From NCBI RefSeq assembly GCF_001434115.1, contig NZ_AZDW01000039.1:43485-96277 (forward strand): a stretch of 52,793 nt of DNA. The letters are read 5' to 3'. Positions 8,649 through 17,540 of the stretch are shown here, in pieces. The notes below the pieces were generated by a model, which was given only the letters and a program-made list of their open reading frames with translations, made no database searches and was not told where the DNA came from. Each line of letters opens with the position of its first letter. The stretch's first letter is position 1. The stretch is from Levilactobacillus zymae DSM 19395 (lineage in GTDB: Bacteria > Bacillota > Bacilli > Lactobacillales > Lactobacillaceae). Both the position numbers and the translations under genes were made by a program.

Positions 8649-9577
8649 TAGAGTTCAACCCCCTCGTTCAGTGGTAAATCGTAGTTCAAATCGCTATCGA
8701 AGTTGATTTTGCCGCGCCGGTGAGACCAGCAACCGGTCGAGACGCCGACCCCGATGGCGGATGGGTGCCGGGCCGTGTTGATCACGTTGACACCCATCAC
8801 GGAAGCCTTCCCGCCAAAGCCTTGCGGGCCTAAGCCGATATGGTTGATGCCGTCTTCTAACAGGTGTTCGAGCTTGGCAGCGTTCTTGTTCGGGCTGACA
8901 CTGTCCACGCGCCGCATCAAGGCCAGCTTCGAGTTCAAGGCCGCCGTTTCCGCGGAGGTCCCCACGCCGACGCCGACCAACAATGGTGGGCAGGCGTTGA
9001 TGCCGTAGCTGGTCATCCGGTCCATCACGAACCGAACGACCCCTTCGTACCCTTCACCAGGCATCAGAACTTTGGCTTCGCCGGGTAACGTACAGCCCCC
9101 GCCGGCCATGTAGACGTACATTTCGATGTCGGCGCTGTCGTCAACGATCTGCATGAAGACGGACGGAATCCCGTCCCCGATGTTCATGCCGGTGTTGAAT
9201 TCGTCGAAGGTCTGGACCGCGTTATGCCGTAACGGTGCTTGCTTGGTGGCCCGGTAAACCGCGTCCTTCAAGATGGCGTTGAGTTCGCTCAAGAGCGGGA
9301 ATTTAGCCCCACATTTGATGAAGAACTGTAAGGCCCCCGTGTCTTGGCAACTTGGCCGCTTCAACTTCCCCGCCAACATCTGATTTTCCATCATGGTGTC
9401 GTAGATTAGGCGTTGTAACGGATCGACTTCGATTTTAGATAATTCGACTAATTTTTTGGTGACGTCATCGGGCAAGCGGTGACTCACAACGGTGATGTAA
9501 TCGGCCAAGATGTCGCGCATCTTCTGGCCCTTGGGTGATAGCACCGGTTCGGTGTAATCATATGTCATGGTATCCAT
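8648..9577 (-). CDS. ttdA: L(+)-tartrate dehydratase / class I fumarase alpha subunit
   Basis: 309 residues, the usual length of TtdA. Cys77 in RPSCQDTG, the Cys in INACPPLLVGVG and the Cys in STGCWSHRRG match the three [4Fe-4S] ligands of this hydro-lyase family; GGGCTLPGEAK and GTSAETAALNSKLAL are also family signatures. The enzyme is cytoplasmic and oxygen-sensitive (family knowledge). The start is ATG 9577 behind AAGGAGG. It lies after a terminator that separates it from the AraC regulator gene, so its own promoter must lie in 9578-9712, where a repeated regulator-site-like module is seen. Confidence 0.87.
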   Translation of the reverse strand: MDTMTYDYTEPVLSPKGQKMRDILADYITVVSHRLPDDVTKKLVELSKIEVDPLQRLIYDTMMENQMLAGKLKRPSCQDTGALQFFIKCGAKFPLLSELNAILKDAVYRATKQAPLRHNAVQTFDEFNTGMNIGDGIPSVFMQIVDDSADIEMYVYMAGGGCTLPGEAKVLMPGEGYEGVVRFVMDRMTSYGINACPPLLVGVGVGTSAETAALNSKLALMRRVDSVSPNKNAAKLEHLLEDGINHIGLGPQGFGGKASVMGVNVINTARHPSAIGVGVSTGCWSHRRGKINFDSDLNYDLPLNEGVEL

Positions 9578-9634
9578 AAGTTTCGCCCTCCTTATTTACA
9601 AGTCCTAGCTTACCCGGAAACCGCTGCCAAAACT

Positions 9635-9829
9635 AACCGTTAAGTACGGTCCTGGTTCGGTGACCGGTGCCCCGCTAAAATCACAAGAATCGTCCAGTTG
9701 ATTTTTGGGCATAAAAAAAGGGACCCGACTTAGCCAGCTAAAATGCTGGTAAATCAAGGTTCCTTAAGTTAACCGTTAACCAGTTACCCGCAAATGACCG
9801 GTGACGCCATCACAAAAATCGGGTAACTG
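9635..9829. promoter_or_regulatory. Repeated module and hairpins between araC-type regulator and ttdA
   Basis: AACCGTTAA (9635-9643) followed by TGACCGGTG (9661-9669) recurs as AACCGTTAA (9771-9779) and TGACCGGTG (9795-9803), 26 and 24 bases apart respectively. The copies flank the terminator at 9713-9765. Next to the second copy is a perfect 10-bp inverted repeat, CAGTTACCCG (9781-9790) with CGGGTAACTG (9820-9829), directly after the regulator stop. The modules are plausible binding sites for the AraC protein (inferred). Confidence 0.45.
9713..9765 (-). terminator. Terminator after the AraC regulator
   Basis: On the minus strand AAGGAACC pairs with GGGTCCCTT (one mismatch), closing over an inner CCAGC...GCTGG hairpin, followed by a seven-U tail (9713-9719). 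Confidence 0.7.
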
Positions 9830-9833
9830 AATT

Positions 9834-10880
9834 CTAATGATTGAGCACACTTTTTAATTGGTCGACCTTCGCCTTTAAGTCCTGATAGTCGCGCTCGTGT
9901 AACCGGTAAACACAAGACTCACACGGGCTGACCAGGTTGCCACGTTGGGCGGTCGCCACCTGCGTCAACCGGTCGTGCACCTCTCGCGACTGGGCGGGCG
10001 TCAACGCCCGTTTGAAGTGGTCGTTTTGACCCCGTACCGTAGGCGACAACTGTTGCCGGTAGGTCGAGGGCGTCTGGCCAAAGTGCTTCTTGAACATCAG
10101 GTTGAACGACTTGATCTCCTTGAACCCGTTGGCCAGCGCGATGTCCCCGATTTTATCGGTGGTCTCGCTGAGGTCCAACACGGCGTGCTGTAAGCGGCAG
10201 CGTACCAGGTACTCGTAGAAGTTGATGCCCAATTCTTCCTTAAAAATCCGCGACAAATACGACGGTGAATAGTTGCCAATCTGCGCGGCAGTTTCCAGCG
10301 TCACGTCCTGAGCGTAGGCGTTGTTCAAATACGTCATCACGTTTTCGATCGACCCCTGCCGGCGTTGGGGCAGGTGCCGGGTCGGTGCCGCGGCGTTAAA
10401 GAAGCCCCGCCACAAAAGGGCCGTGACTTGGTAGATTAACGCGTTACGTTCAAACGCACTGGTCGTCTGTTGGGGCGCCAAGGCCAATTGGGCCAAGGCT
10501 TGGCGCAACGGCGCATAGTTCACGTTGAGTTTTAAAGCGGCGCTGTTCAGTTCGAACTGGCCGTGGCTCAGATCGAGGCCCTGGCGGGTGAAGAACGCCG
10601 GGTCGAGGTGGAGCCGCAGCGCAATGCAGTTGCTAGCCAACGCAAAGGTGGCGTGGCCGCAATTCGAATTGATGGCCAGTAGGTCGTTTTGGTGCAGGAC
10701 GTGCCGGGTCCCATCGACGTTGACCTCGACATCCCCCGCCAACAACCAGAATATTTCGATTTGGTGGTGCCAATTGTAATGATAGCTCCCGACCGTGTAC
10801 ACCAACAGGTCGTAGTCCACCTGGACGTGATCCAGGTACTGTTCGTGCGGGGCCAGAGGGGCTGGGGCTAGGTTTTCCAT
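9834..10880 (-). CDS. AraC family regulator with cupin domain and CxxC tail
   Basis: 348 residues from the ATG at 10880. Residues 1-130 form a cupin-like sensor (HHQIEIFWLLAGDVEVNVDG), and about 175-275 hold two AraC helix-turn-helix motifs (VTLETAAQIGNYSPSYLSRIFKEELG and IGDIALANGFKEIKSFNLMFKKHFG). A 65-residue extension follows, with PCESC, a CxxC pair, and a charged coiled-coil-like end; such a tail is not standard for AraC proteins and might bind metal or sense redox. An upstream in-frame ATG at 10922 would add 14 residues, but a TAGAAT -10-like box overlaps it and AAGAAGTGA sits before 10880. It probably activates ttdAB in response to the substrate (inferred from position). Confidence 0.82.
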   Translation of the reverse strand: MENLAPAPLAPHEQYLDHVQVDYDLLVYTVGSYHYNWHHQIEIFWLLAGDVEVNVDGTRHVLHQNDLLAINSNCGHATFALASNCIALRLHLDPAFFTRQGLDLSHGQFELNSAALKLNVNYAPLRQALAQLALAPQQTTSAFERNALIYQVTALLWRGFFNAAAPTRHLPQRRQGSIENVMTYLNNAYAQDVTLETAAQIGNYSPSYLSRIFKEELGINFYEYLVRCRLQHAVLDLSETTDKIGDIALANGFKEIKSFNLMFKKHFGQTPSTYRQQLSPTVRGQNDHFKRALTPAQSREVHDRLTQVATAQRGNLVSPCESCVYRLHERDYQDLKAKVDQLKSVLNH

Positions 10881-10954
10881 TTCAGTCACTTCTTTGGTCT
10901 TCTCTCCATGTCGTGGCTTCATTCTACCATAAATTCATGACGGGTCACGGTACC

Positions 10955-10988
10955 AAAAAAGGCGACGAACATCGTGCTCGTCGCCTTT
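10955..10988 (-). terminator. Terminator after the choice-of-anchor A surface protein
   Basis: GGCGACGA (10961-10968) pairs with TCGTCGCC (10978-10985); the minus strand continues with TTTTTTGG. Confidence 0.88.
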
Positions 10989-11012
10989 CATGATGCTTTC
11001 GGGCTAAACCGC

Positions 11013-13112
11013 TTAGTTTTGACGCTTCCGCCGAACTAACCAGCCACCTAACAGGCTACCCGCTAAGGACAACCCGAGTAGTTGGGCCCAGCTACTGTGG
11101 GCTTCACCGGTTTGTGGTAACCCGGTGCCCACGCCGGTACTCCGGCCCATGGCAACCAAGAGTTGTTGTTCAACGGCCTCCAATTGAGCGACCAACGTGG
11201 TGTCGTGTGCCGCCTTAGCTTCGGCAATGGCCGTTTCCAGCTTTTCCAACGTGACTTCCCGTTGGGCTTCGGTGGTATCGGCCGCAATCTCTTCTTCAAA
11301 CTCTTCCACGATCTCATCGTCTTGGTGATGGTGCGCGTACGAGTTTTCTTCCTCAACGTCGGGTTCTTCGGTTACCGGCGTTTCGGGTTCGGGAGATTCT
11401 GGTTCTGGAGATTCCGTTCCGGGCGTCTCCGGTTCTGGTGTCTCTGGTTCTGGAGATTCTGGTTCGGGTTCTGGCTCCGGTTCTGGTGTTTCCGGTTCGG
11501 GATTTTCAGGTTCTGGTTCCGGCTCTGGTTCGGGCGTTTCCGGTTCTGGGGCTTCTGGTTCGGGTTCTGGCTCCGGTTCCGGCGTTTCGGGTTCAGGTTC
11601 TGGTTCGGGCTCTGGTTTAGGATTCTTGTTATCTTGCAGGTCCCACCGGTGAGTTTCGGCATTTACAATCACTTTATCGGCGATGATGTTCCCGTCAATA
11701 TTAGATTTAGCGATTATTGTAGCAGATGGGGCTAACATGCTCCCCTGGAACCGCCGTTCCACGTGAATGGTCCCGGTGTACTGTTGGTCGGTAGCCGAAC
11801 GGTCGACAAAGTTCCAGAGTAAATGGTTATCCCCGAAGTCTTCGGTTTCGTGATTATTCCGGTCGGTCCCGTCACTATAGATGACCTTAATCTCTGAATT
11901 GATAGTGTAGTCGGGATCACTCCCCGTATCCACGTTAATGATCACGGTGTTCCCGTCGGCGTCTGGCGATAAACCCTTAATGGTCAGTGGCGTATTGCCT
12001 TGAAGTACTTCCGGCGATAAGTTAAGCACGATACGCCCGTTTTCGTCCGGTGTCATATCCGTAACGTCGATGACCCGGTTGTTCTGATCATCGAAGTCCG
12101 CCGCCGTGTAGTCCCGCACGCTGTCGGCCGCCGCAAAGTTCACATTCTTATTCCGAAGCTTTTCGAATTCCTTATCGAAGTCTATGTAGGTCTGGCCGTT
12201 CTGGTCCTGGTACACTTCGGAAGCAACCAAATGATCTATATCGATACCGTTAACTTTTGGTCGATTAGGGTTACTTACATCAACGGTAATGCCCTCACCA
12301 AAAATCACTTTATTTTCCCGCGTGTCCCCCGCAGAAACAAAGGAACTGTTGGCAATTTTCGTAATATTTTGAATGTAAGAAATATCCTTATCTAGTAGTT
12401 CTTCAATGATGTTGGTCCCAAAGTTAACGTTCCCTGTCAGATTCTGTACGGCTACGTTCCCGTTAGTATGGGCGTTCAATTCCGCATCCCGAGCAAAGAT
12501 GTGAAAGGCCGATGAGATCCCTAACAAATTATCATCTTCAAGCGTTGGGTAGTCGTCATAAACGCTGCCTCCGGATGGAACGGTCGACTTAGCCGCACGG
12601 GAGACGTTTTGGGCAGTTTGCGCAAACTGTTTTGCTTGTTGGTTTGACTGGTTTGGTTGCGTTGAATTCGAGTTCGCATCCGTCTTTTGGTCGGGCTGGG
12701 ATGCCTGATTCTGCTGCGACTGCGACGAATCCGTTACAGCTGACGAATCGGTTGTATCGGTTAGCTTAGTCGATTCGACAACCGCGTTCGTATTAGCATT
12801 GTCTTTACCATTTTCGGTGTCGCCTGACGTCGTCATTTTAGTCGCTCCCGACGTTTGGGTCGTGGTGCCCTCAGTGGTGTCCGACTTTGCGCCGTCATTA
12901 GCGGTCGATGACGTAGACGTATTTTGGCTGGAAGTCGACGAGTTACTCCCCATGGCGACCTGTGACGTTGCGGATTGGTCACTAGAATTGTTGGCCTGAC
13001 TGTCCGCGTGAGCCACCGTTGTGCCGCCACCTAAGGCCAACACCACGGCACAAGCGAAGACCCACTTGCGACCATCTTTATACATCTTAAAATGCGTTCG
13101 TTTAGTTTCCAT
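11013..13112 (-). CDS. LPQTG-anchored surface protein with KxYKxGKxW signal and choice-of-anchor A domain
   Basis: 699 residues. Order: KxYKxGKxW-type signal (FKMYKDGRKW, residues 8-17) with cleavage after AHA near 36; a Ser/Thr/Gln-rich low-complexity region to about 175; a choice-of-anchor A type domain (LLGISSAFHIFARDAELN at its start, GNIIADKVIVNAETHRWDL at its end, about 195-495); a Pro/Glu repeat stalk (PEPEPE, about 500-580); an acidic His-containing helix; then LPQTGE at about 665, a hydrophobic helix and RRKRQN. LPQTxE is the form of sorting signal known from Lactiplantibacillus sortase substrates. It is a wall-attached protein on the cell exterior; ligand unknown. Single gene with its own terminator. 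Confidence 0.85.
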   Translation of the reverse strand: METKRTHFKMYKDGRKWVFACAVVLALGGGTTVAHADSQANNSSDQSATSQVAMGSNSSTSSQNTSTSSTANDGAKSDTTEGTTTQTSGATKMTTSGDTENGKDNANTNAVVESTKLTDTTDSSAVTDSSQSQQNQASQPDQKTDANSNSTQPNQSNQQAKQFAQTAQNVSRAAKSTVPSGGSVYDDYPTLEDDNLLGISSAFHIFARDAELNAHTNGNVAVQNLTGNVNFGTNIIEELLDKDISYIQNITKIANSSFVSAGDTRENKVIFGEGITVDVSNPNRPKVNGIDIDHLVASEVYQDQNGQTYIDFDKEFEKLRNKNVNFAAADSVRDYTAADFDDQNNRVIDVTDMTPDENGRIVLNLSPEVLQGNTPLTIKGLSPDADGNTVIINVDTGSDPDYTINSEIKVIYSDGTDRNNHETEDFGDNHLLWNFVDRSATDQQYTGTIHVERRFQGSMLAPSATIIAKSNIDGNIIADKVIVNAETHRWDLQDNKNPKPEPEPEPEPETPEPEPEPEPEAPEPETPEPEPEPEPENPEPETPEPEPEPEPESPEPETPEPETPGTESPEPESPEPETPVTEEPDVEEENSYAHHHQDDEIVEEFEEEIAADTTEAQREVTLEKLETAIAEAKAAHDTTLVAQLEAVEQQLLVAMGRSTGVGTGLPQTGEAHSSWAQLLGLSLAGSLLGGWLVRRKRQN

Positions 13113-13266
13113 ACTAAGCTATCCCTACCTTCCTCAAGTTAATCCTCCTCCATTTTGGGCCTAGTTTCGGCAACAATCAATATAAATAATAAAATTATTT
13201 TAAATAAAAAATTATAACCAATTGATTAATTAGCAGCTAAGACAGTTTTTGAAATTTGTCAACACC

Positions 13267-13297
13267 AAAAAGGGCCAATTATCCCAAATTGGCCCTC
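13267..13297 (-). terminator. Terminator after the LRR/MucBP protein
   Basis: AGGGCCAATT (13271-13280) pairs with AATTGGCCCT (13287-13296), and the minus strand ends in TTTTTGG. Between this and the next gene upstream (13113-13266) only AT-rich promoter-like sequence is seen. Confidence 0.88.
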
Positions 13298-13308
13298 AAA
13301 TTTACAAT

Positions 13309-15753
13309 TTATTTTTGCCGCGAGCGGCGACTAAACCAAGTCAACCCCACCGTAGCCAGGAGCGCGGCCCCCAACCAAGCGCCGAGGCGCCCGCGTTGCT
13401 CGTTGGTCTGCGGCAGATCTCCATCAATCGTGGTTGTACCCTGCGTCGGAAAAACGGTTGGCGTCAGGTCGTTTTCAAACGAACTGGTGCCCCCCGTCGA
13501 ACCGCCGGGTTGATTCGAATCCAAACCGCCTTCAAACGGGCCGGCCGGACCAATCGTCCCCGGACCACCCGTGACATCGTCGTCCTGCTCGTCGGTTACG
13601 GGCGCTGTGGGCTGGTCGGAACCCGAATCAGTATGCGAACTAGAACCAGAACCGGTGGAAGAACTGGAACTGGAACTGGAGCTAGAACTCGAGCTAGTGT
13701 CTGAACTAGAACTGGAACTAGAACTGGAACCAGAACTCGAGTCGCTTCCCGAGTCGGTCCCTAAACCAGGATTAGTCGGTGGCGTGGGCGTGCTTGGCGT
13801 TGAACTCGAACTAGAACTGGAATTGGAGCTGGAACTCGAACTGGAATCCGAGTTAGAACTTGAGTTTGAACTGGAACTCGAGCTGGAACTCGAACTGGAA
13901 TCCGGGTTAGAACTTGAGTTTGAACTGGAACTCGAGTTGGAACTTGAATTTGAGCTGGAGTCCGAACTGGAATTCGAATCGGTGCTGGAACTGGAGTCCG
14001 TGCTAGAACTGGAATTGGAGCTAGAATCTGAGCTGGCGTCCGAACTTGAGTCAGAACTCGAATCGGTGCTGGAACTACTAGAAGAACTAGAATTTCCTCC
14101 GTTGTCGCCCCCGTCCGAACCGTTGCCACTACCACCGTCACCTTCGATTGGCGTATAAATCATGGTGATGGTGTGGGCTTGGTCGCCAAACGTCCCCTTC
14201 TCGTCGCCTTCCGCCTTAGTCCATTCGTACCCCGGAATATCCAACCGTTCGGCCTCGTACGGGGCACCGGTGTCGCCGTTCAAGGTCACGTCCGGCGCAA
14301 TTTCTTCACCGGTGGTCGAGACGTATTTCACCGTGATGGGTTTGCCGGCCTCGCGGTCCTTGGTATACACGTAGGTCACCGTCTGGGCCTGGTCGCCGAG
14401 TTTCCCTTGCGGCTCACCCTTGATCTCTTTAAACGTGTACCCCGGCAGCGTCAAACGTTCCGTGGTGTAATCGTCCCCCACGTTCCCGTTCAAGACGATG
14501 TCGTCTCGCAGACTCTTGCCGTTTTCATCCTGATACTTGACCGTGACCGCCTGGGCCTTGACCGGGTCCTTGGTGTACACGTAAGTCACCGTCTGGGCTT
14601 GGTCGCTAAATTCGCCCTGCGCGGCGCCCTTAACTTCCTTAATGGTGTGGCCGGGAAGTTCCAGTTGTTCCGTGATGTAATGATCCCCCACGACCCCTTC
14701 AAGCACGATGTCATCGTGCAGGGATTTTCCGTCCTGGTCCTGGTACTTGACCGTCACCGGCTTGGCTTCGGCCGCCAATTTATAGGGTTGGGCGACCTTG
14801 AAGATGCCGTCCTTATCCTTCCCTAACAGGTAAAACTTATCCGGTAACGGCGTCACGTTTTGACCGGGCAACTCGGTCGGGCCGGGTTCCTGGTCCACAA
14901 TATCGGTAAACTTCAAGCCCCCCTGACCGTCCGGGGTTCCCGTTCCCCCGTTAAAGTAGTACGACCGAAAAATCTTATCATCGGGCGTCCAATCCGATAA
15001 CCGGGCGTAACTACTGGGCGCCTCCAATTCGACCGGCGTACTGGATTTAAACTTCAACGCCACTTTCAGGTGAGCCGAACGGGACTTGGCGCTAATGTTG
15101 ACGGTCGGCCGTTCGATGAACTGATCGGTGTAGGTAAATTGCTCGTACTGGCTAATTGGCAACATCGAAAAGTCTTCGATGTAGTTCCAGCCCAATGACA
15201 TCTGGGTAACGTTCTTGAGCCCCGCCAACGGGGAAACGTCCTTCAACCGGTTATATTGCAGGTTCAGCACTTTTAAGCTCTGCAAATCCTTTAACGGCGT
15301 GACGTCCACGATGTCGGCGTTCAGCCGGACCGGGTGATAGTTCAAGTCGCCGCCCAAGGTCAACCGTTCCAGGTTCGTCGCGTACTGCAGGCCCTCCAGT
15401 GAATATTCCGTTTTCCCGTCAATGTAAACGTGCTGGGTATCGTGTAAACTCTTCAAGAGTTGCATGTCGTCCTTGGTGATCTCACTGACGCTCTGCCACT
15501 CCTTATTCGGATTGTCGTCCTTTAAATCCTTCAGCACGGTCTCTTGCAGCCGCTTGTTTGGCATCCAACTATCGATAGATTCGTCGGCTTTAGGCTTGGA
15601 CTTGGTCGTAGTAGTTGCCGCCCGGTCCGTCGTGGTCGTGGTGCCGGCCACCGCCGTCAGCGGGCCCCCAGTTAAGCAGACCGCGGTCAAGCTCACGACC
15701 GTCAGGCTTTGGGACCACCAGCGCGTGGTCGACCGTTTCGTTACGTGTGTCAT
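13309..15753 (-). CDS. LPQTN-anchored surface protein with LRR, three MucBP repeats and Ser-rich stalk
   Basis: 814 residues. A signal peptide ends near residue 36 (TAVAG). Residues about 80-200 form leucine-rich repeats (LERLTLGG, LKVLNLQYNRLKDVSPL, VTQMSLGWNYI) with the internalin-like cap before them. Three MucBP domains follow at about 331-396, 402-466 and 471-536 (VTVKYQDxxGKSL ... AQTVTYVYT). Residues about 541-715 are a Ser/Asp/Asn stalk. The C-terminus has LPQTNE at about 780, a hydrophobic helix and RRSRQK; the Asn in place of Gly fits the LPQTxE rule of lactobacilli. Role: probably mucus or host/plant-surface adhesion (family knowledge plus inference). GGGGGAG precedes ATG 15753. 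Confidence 0.87.
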   Translation of the reverse strand: MTHVTKRSTTRWWSQSLTVVSLTAVCLTGGPLTAVAGTTTTTDRAATTTTKSKPKADESIDSWMPNKRLQETVLKDLKDDNPNKEWQSVSEITKDDMQLLKSLHDTQHVYIDGKTEYSLEGLQYATNLERLTLGGDLNYHPVRLNADIVDVTPLKDLQSLKVLNLQYNRLKDVSPLAGLKNVTQMSLGWNYIEDFSMLPISQYEQFTYTDQFIERPTVNISAKSRSAHLKVALKFKSSTPVELEAPSSYARLSDWTPDDKIFRSYYFNGGTGTPDGQGGLKFTDIVDQEPGPTELPGQNVTPLPDKFYLLGKDKDGIFKVAQPYKLAAEAKPVTVKYQDQDGKSLHDDIVLEGVVGDHYITEQLELPGHTIKEVKGAAQGEFSDQAQTVTYVYTKDPVKAQAVTVKYQDENGKSLRDDIVLNGNVGDDYTTERLTLPGYTFKEIKGEPQGKLGDQAQTVTYVYTKDREAGKPITVKYVSTTGEEIAPDVTLNGDTGAPYEAERLDIPGYEWTKAEGDEKGTFGDQAHTITMIYTPIEGDGGSGNGSDGGDNGGNSSSSSSSSTDSSSDSSSDASSDSSSNSSSSTDSSSSTDSNSSSDSSSNSSSNSSSSSNSSSNPDSSSSSSSSSSSNSSSNSDSSSSSSSNSSSSSSSTPSTPTPPTNPGLGTDSGSDSSSGSSSSSSSSSDTSSSSSSSSSSSSSTGSGSSSHTDSGSDQPTAPVTDEQDDDVTGGPGTIGPAGPFEGGLDSNQPGGSTGGTSSFENDLTPTVFPTQGTTTIDGDLPQTNEQRGRLGAWLGAALLATVGLTWFSRRSRQK

Positions 15754-16240
15754 GTTGACTCCCCCTGTATCTGAATGCGTTTGATTTTGTCATAATTTGC
15801 GAATAGCTCTAATAAAAGATAGCTAATACTCTAGCATTCAGGCTCCACCAGCGTCCATGCTTTCCCCGCCAAATTCTCACTAAATTCTGCATATTAAAAA
15901 AGTGGGCAACCGCTGATTAGGGGCTATTTCCCAGAAGAATCAACGTTATGCCCACTTTTAATTTAGTTGTATATTCCGTAAATTTATGCAATTCGCGGGG
16001 ATTATGATGGCAATTATGAAAACGATACCTTCAGAAATTGGGGTTGTTCGGACCCACCAAGTTGTTTGCCCACCCTGCCTAATTTTTCACAGCTTAACGT
16101 CAGCTTAAAATATGACGGCCCCGCATCAAAGCGTAACCGCAATGATATTTGACCGCAACTCGGCTGTAAAACCGCTGGACTATCTTAGAGAGTGTACTCA
16201 ACCAAAACACTAAACTTTTACATACGAGGGATGGATAATT
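15754..16240. other. Intergenic region with an orphan long hairpin
   Basis: 487 bp between divergent surface genes. AAAAGTGGGCA (15898-15908) is perfectly complementary to TGCCCACTTTT (15949-15959) across a 40-nt loop, with A and T runs outside, so it resembles a bidirectional terminator although no gene ends here. The remainder should hold the two divergent promoters; I see no open reading frame with a ribosome binding site. Confidence 0.5.
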
Positions 16241-17014
16241 TTGAAAATCAAACAGCTCAGTCTAACGGTGGCCGCCGCTGCGGCATTCTTACCCGTCTGG
16301 GGCCTCACCACCACGGCTTCGGCCAACACCACGAACACCATTAACAGCACCAGCAGCATGCCCGATACCCAGTACGTTCGCAAGAGCGCGACCGGCTGGA
16401 CCTACAACCTGGGGGGCACGGCCAGCAACATGACCTTCGGCAAAAAGACCCACTACCTAAAAAATTACCCTAACACCACCTGGCACGCCACACAGAAACG
16501 GTACATCACCAAGAAAAACGGCGTGAAGTACCTCTACTATTACGTGACTAACGGCAAGAAGACCGCATCCGGTTGGATCTGGCACGGCTACCTTCAAAAG
16601 AAGAGCTACAGCCACACCACCTCGACCACTTCCACCAAAGGGACCGGGACTTACGCATCGGTCTTGAAAGCCGCCCAAGCCCAACTGGGGAAGCCTTACG
16701 TTTACGGTGGTAACGGCCCAAGCTCCTTTGACTGTTCCGGCTTTACCAAGTACGTCTTCAAACAAGCCATCGGCCAAACGTTGCCCCGGACGGCCCAAGC
16801 CCAATACAACGCTTACGACCACGTTAGCGCCAGCAACGCCAAACCCGGCGACTTGATTTTCTTTGGGACCAGCACCAGTAACATCACCCACTGTGGCATC
16901 TACCTGGGGAACCACAAGATGATCGACGCGCAACTCCGCGGCGTCGTCACCGAAGCTACCAACGTTTCCTGGTGGCACACAGTCGGTTACGCTCGGCCCG
17001 CCACATTAAGTTAA
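16241..17014 (+). CDS. Secreted NlpC/P60 cell-wall endopeptidase
   Basis: 257 residues, TTG start at 16241 placed after CGAGGGATGG (16225-16234). A signal peptide ends near residue 28 (ASA). Residues 45-130 form an SH3-like wall-binding region rich in Tyr, Trp and Lys (YVRKSATGWTYNLGG ... GWIWHGYLQKK), then a short Ser/Thr linker. The C-terminal NlpC/P60 domain has the catalytic Cys in FDCSGF, the His in NITHCGIYLG and the typical AKPGDLIFF strand. It should cleave D-Glu-diamino acid bonds in peptidoglycan stems during growth or separation (family knowledge). It is a single gene with a strong terminator. Confidence 0.88.
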   Translation: MKIKQLSLTVAAAAAFLPVWGLTTTASANTTNTINSTSSMPDTQYVRKSATGWTYNLGGTASNMTFGKKTHYLKNYPNTTWHATQKRYITKKNGVKYLYYYVTNGKKTASGWIWHGYLQKKSYSHTTSTTSTKGTGTYASVLKAAQAQLGKPYVYGGNGPSSFDCSGFTKYVFKQAIGQTLPRTAQAQYNAYDHVSASNAKPGDLIFFGTSTSNITHCGIYLGNHKMIDAQLRGVVTEATNVSWWHTVGYARPATLS

Positions 17015-17024
17015 TCGGATTCAC

Positions 17025-17060
17025 AAAAAGGCGGTCACCCGCAATAGGTGACCGCTTTTT
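17025..17060. terminator. Bidirectional terminator between the NlpC/P60 gene and the spx-like gene
   Basis: AAAAAGGCGGTCAC (17025-17038) pairs with GTGACCGCTTTTT (17048-17060). The A and T runs give U tails on both strands, serving the two convergent genes. Confidence 0.92.
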
Positions 17061-17069
17061 CGTTCTATT

Positions 17070-17498
17070 CTATGCTGGTGAAACGTTCAGAGACTTCTTG
17101 GTCCCGTTTAAAATCTTGAAGAAATTAGCCAATTCCTTCTTCCGGTATGAGGCCGGCACAAATTCCCGAATGGTTTCCAGATCGAAACCGGTGGCTAACT
17201 TGTTGCGGTCCACCACGATTGGATTCTTTAAGATGCCGGGATTGGTCTGTAATAATTCGACCAATTCGTTCATCCCCATGTCTTGGACCGAATTCGGTAA
17301 GGCCTTGTAGGCTTTAGAACGGGTTGAAATCAAGTCGTCCGTGCCGTCTTCCGTTAACGATAACATGTACAGGATTTCATCCCGGGTTAAAGGTTGTTTT
17401 TTAATGTCCCGTGCCGTAAAGATGGCATCGTGATTTGCTAGCCACTTCATTGCTTTCGTGACAGCGGTTGTTTTAGCGTGAAAGTACATTTTAATCAT
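17070..17498 (-). CDS. Spx paralogue lacking the CxxC redox centre
   Basis: 142 residues. It aligns along its length with Spx: SLTEDGTDDLISTRSKAYKAL, NPGILKNPIVVDRNKLATGF and EIREFVP-like segments match the ArsC/Spx fold, and the Gly of TEDGTD, needed by Spx to contact the RNA polymerase alpha C-terminal domain, is present. The N-terminal redox motif is gone: where Spx has SCTSC this protein has KTTAV, so no disulfide can form. It may act as a redox-independent RNA polymerase modulator (inferred). The start is ATG 17498, preceded by TTGGAGGGCG; an upstream in-frame TTG overlaps that site. The promoter is overlapped by a CIRCE element, suggesting heat-shock control by HrcA. Confidence 0.85.
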   Translation of the reverse strand: MIKMYFHAKTTAVTKAMKWLANHDAIFTARDIKKQPLTRDEILYMLSLTEDGTDDLISTRSKAYKALPNSVQDMGMNELVELLQTNPGILKNPIVVDRNKLATGFDLETIREFVPASYRKKELANFFKILNGTKKSLNVSPA

Positions 17499-17540
17499 AG
17501 AATCGCCCTCCAATGATGTGCTTGTCGATGAGGTACCTGA

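Noticed and set aside
11163-11735. 190-residue plus-strand frame rich in Phe, Gly and Arg
   Set aside because: Antisense of the Pro/Glu repeat stalk of the surface protein.
13571-14158. 195-residue Glu/Leu repeat frame on the plus strand
   Set aside because: Antisense of the Ser-rich stalk of the LRR/MucBP protein.
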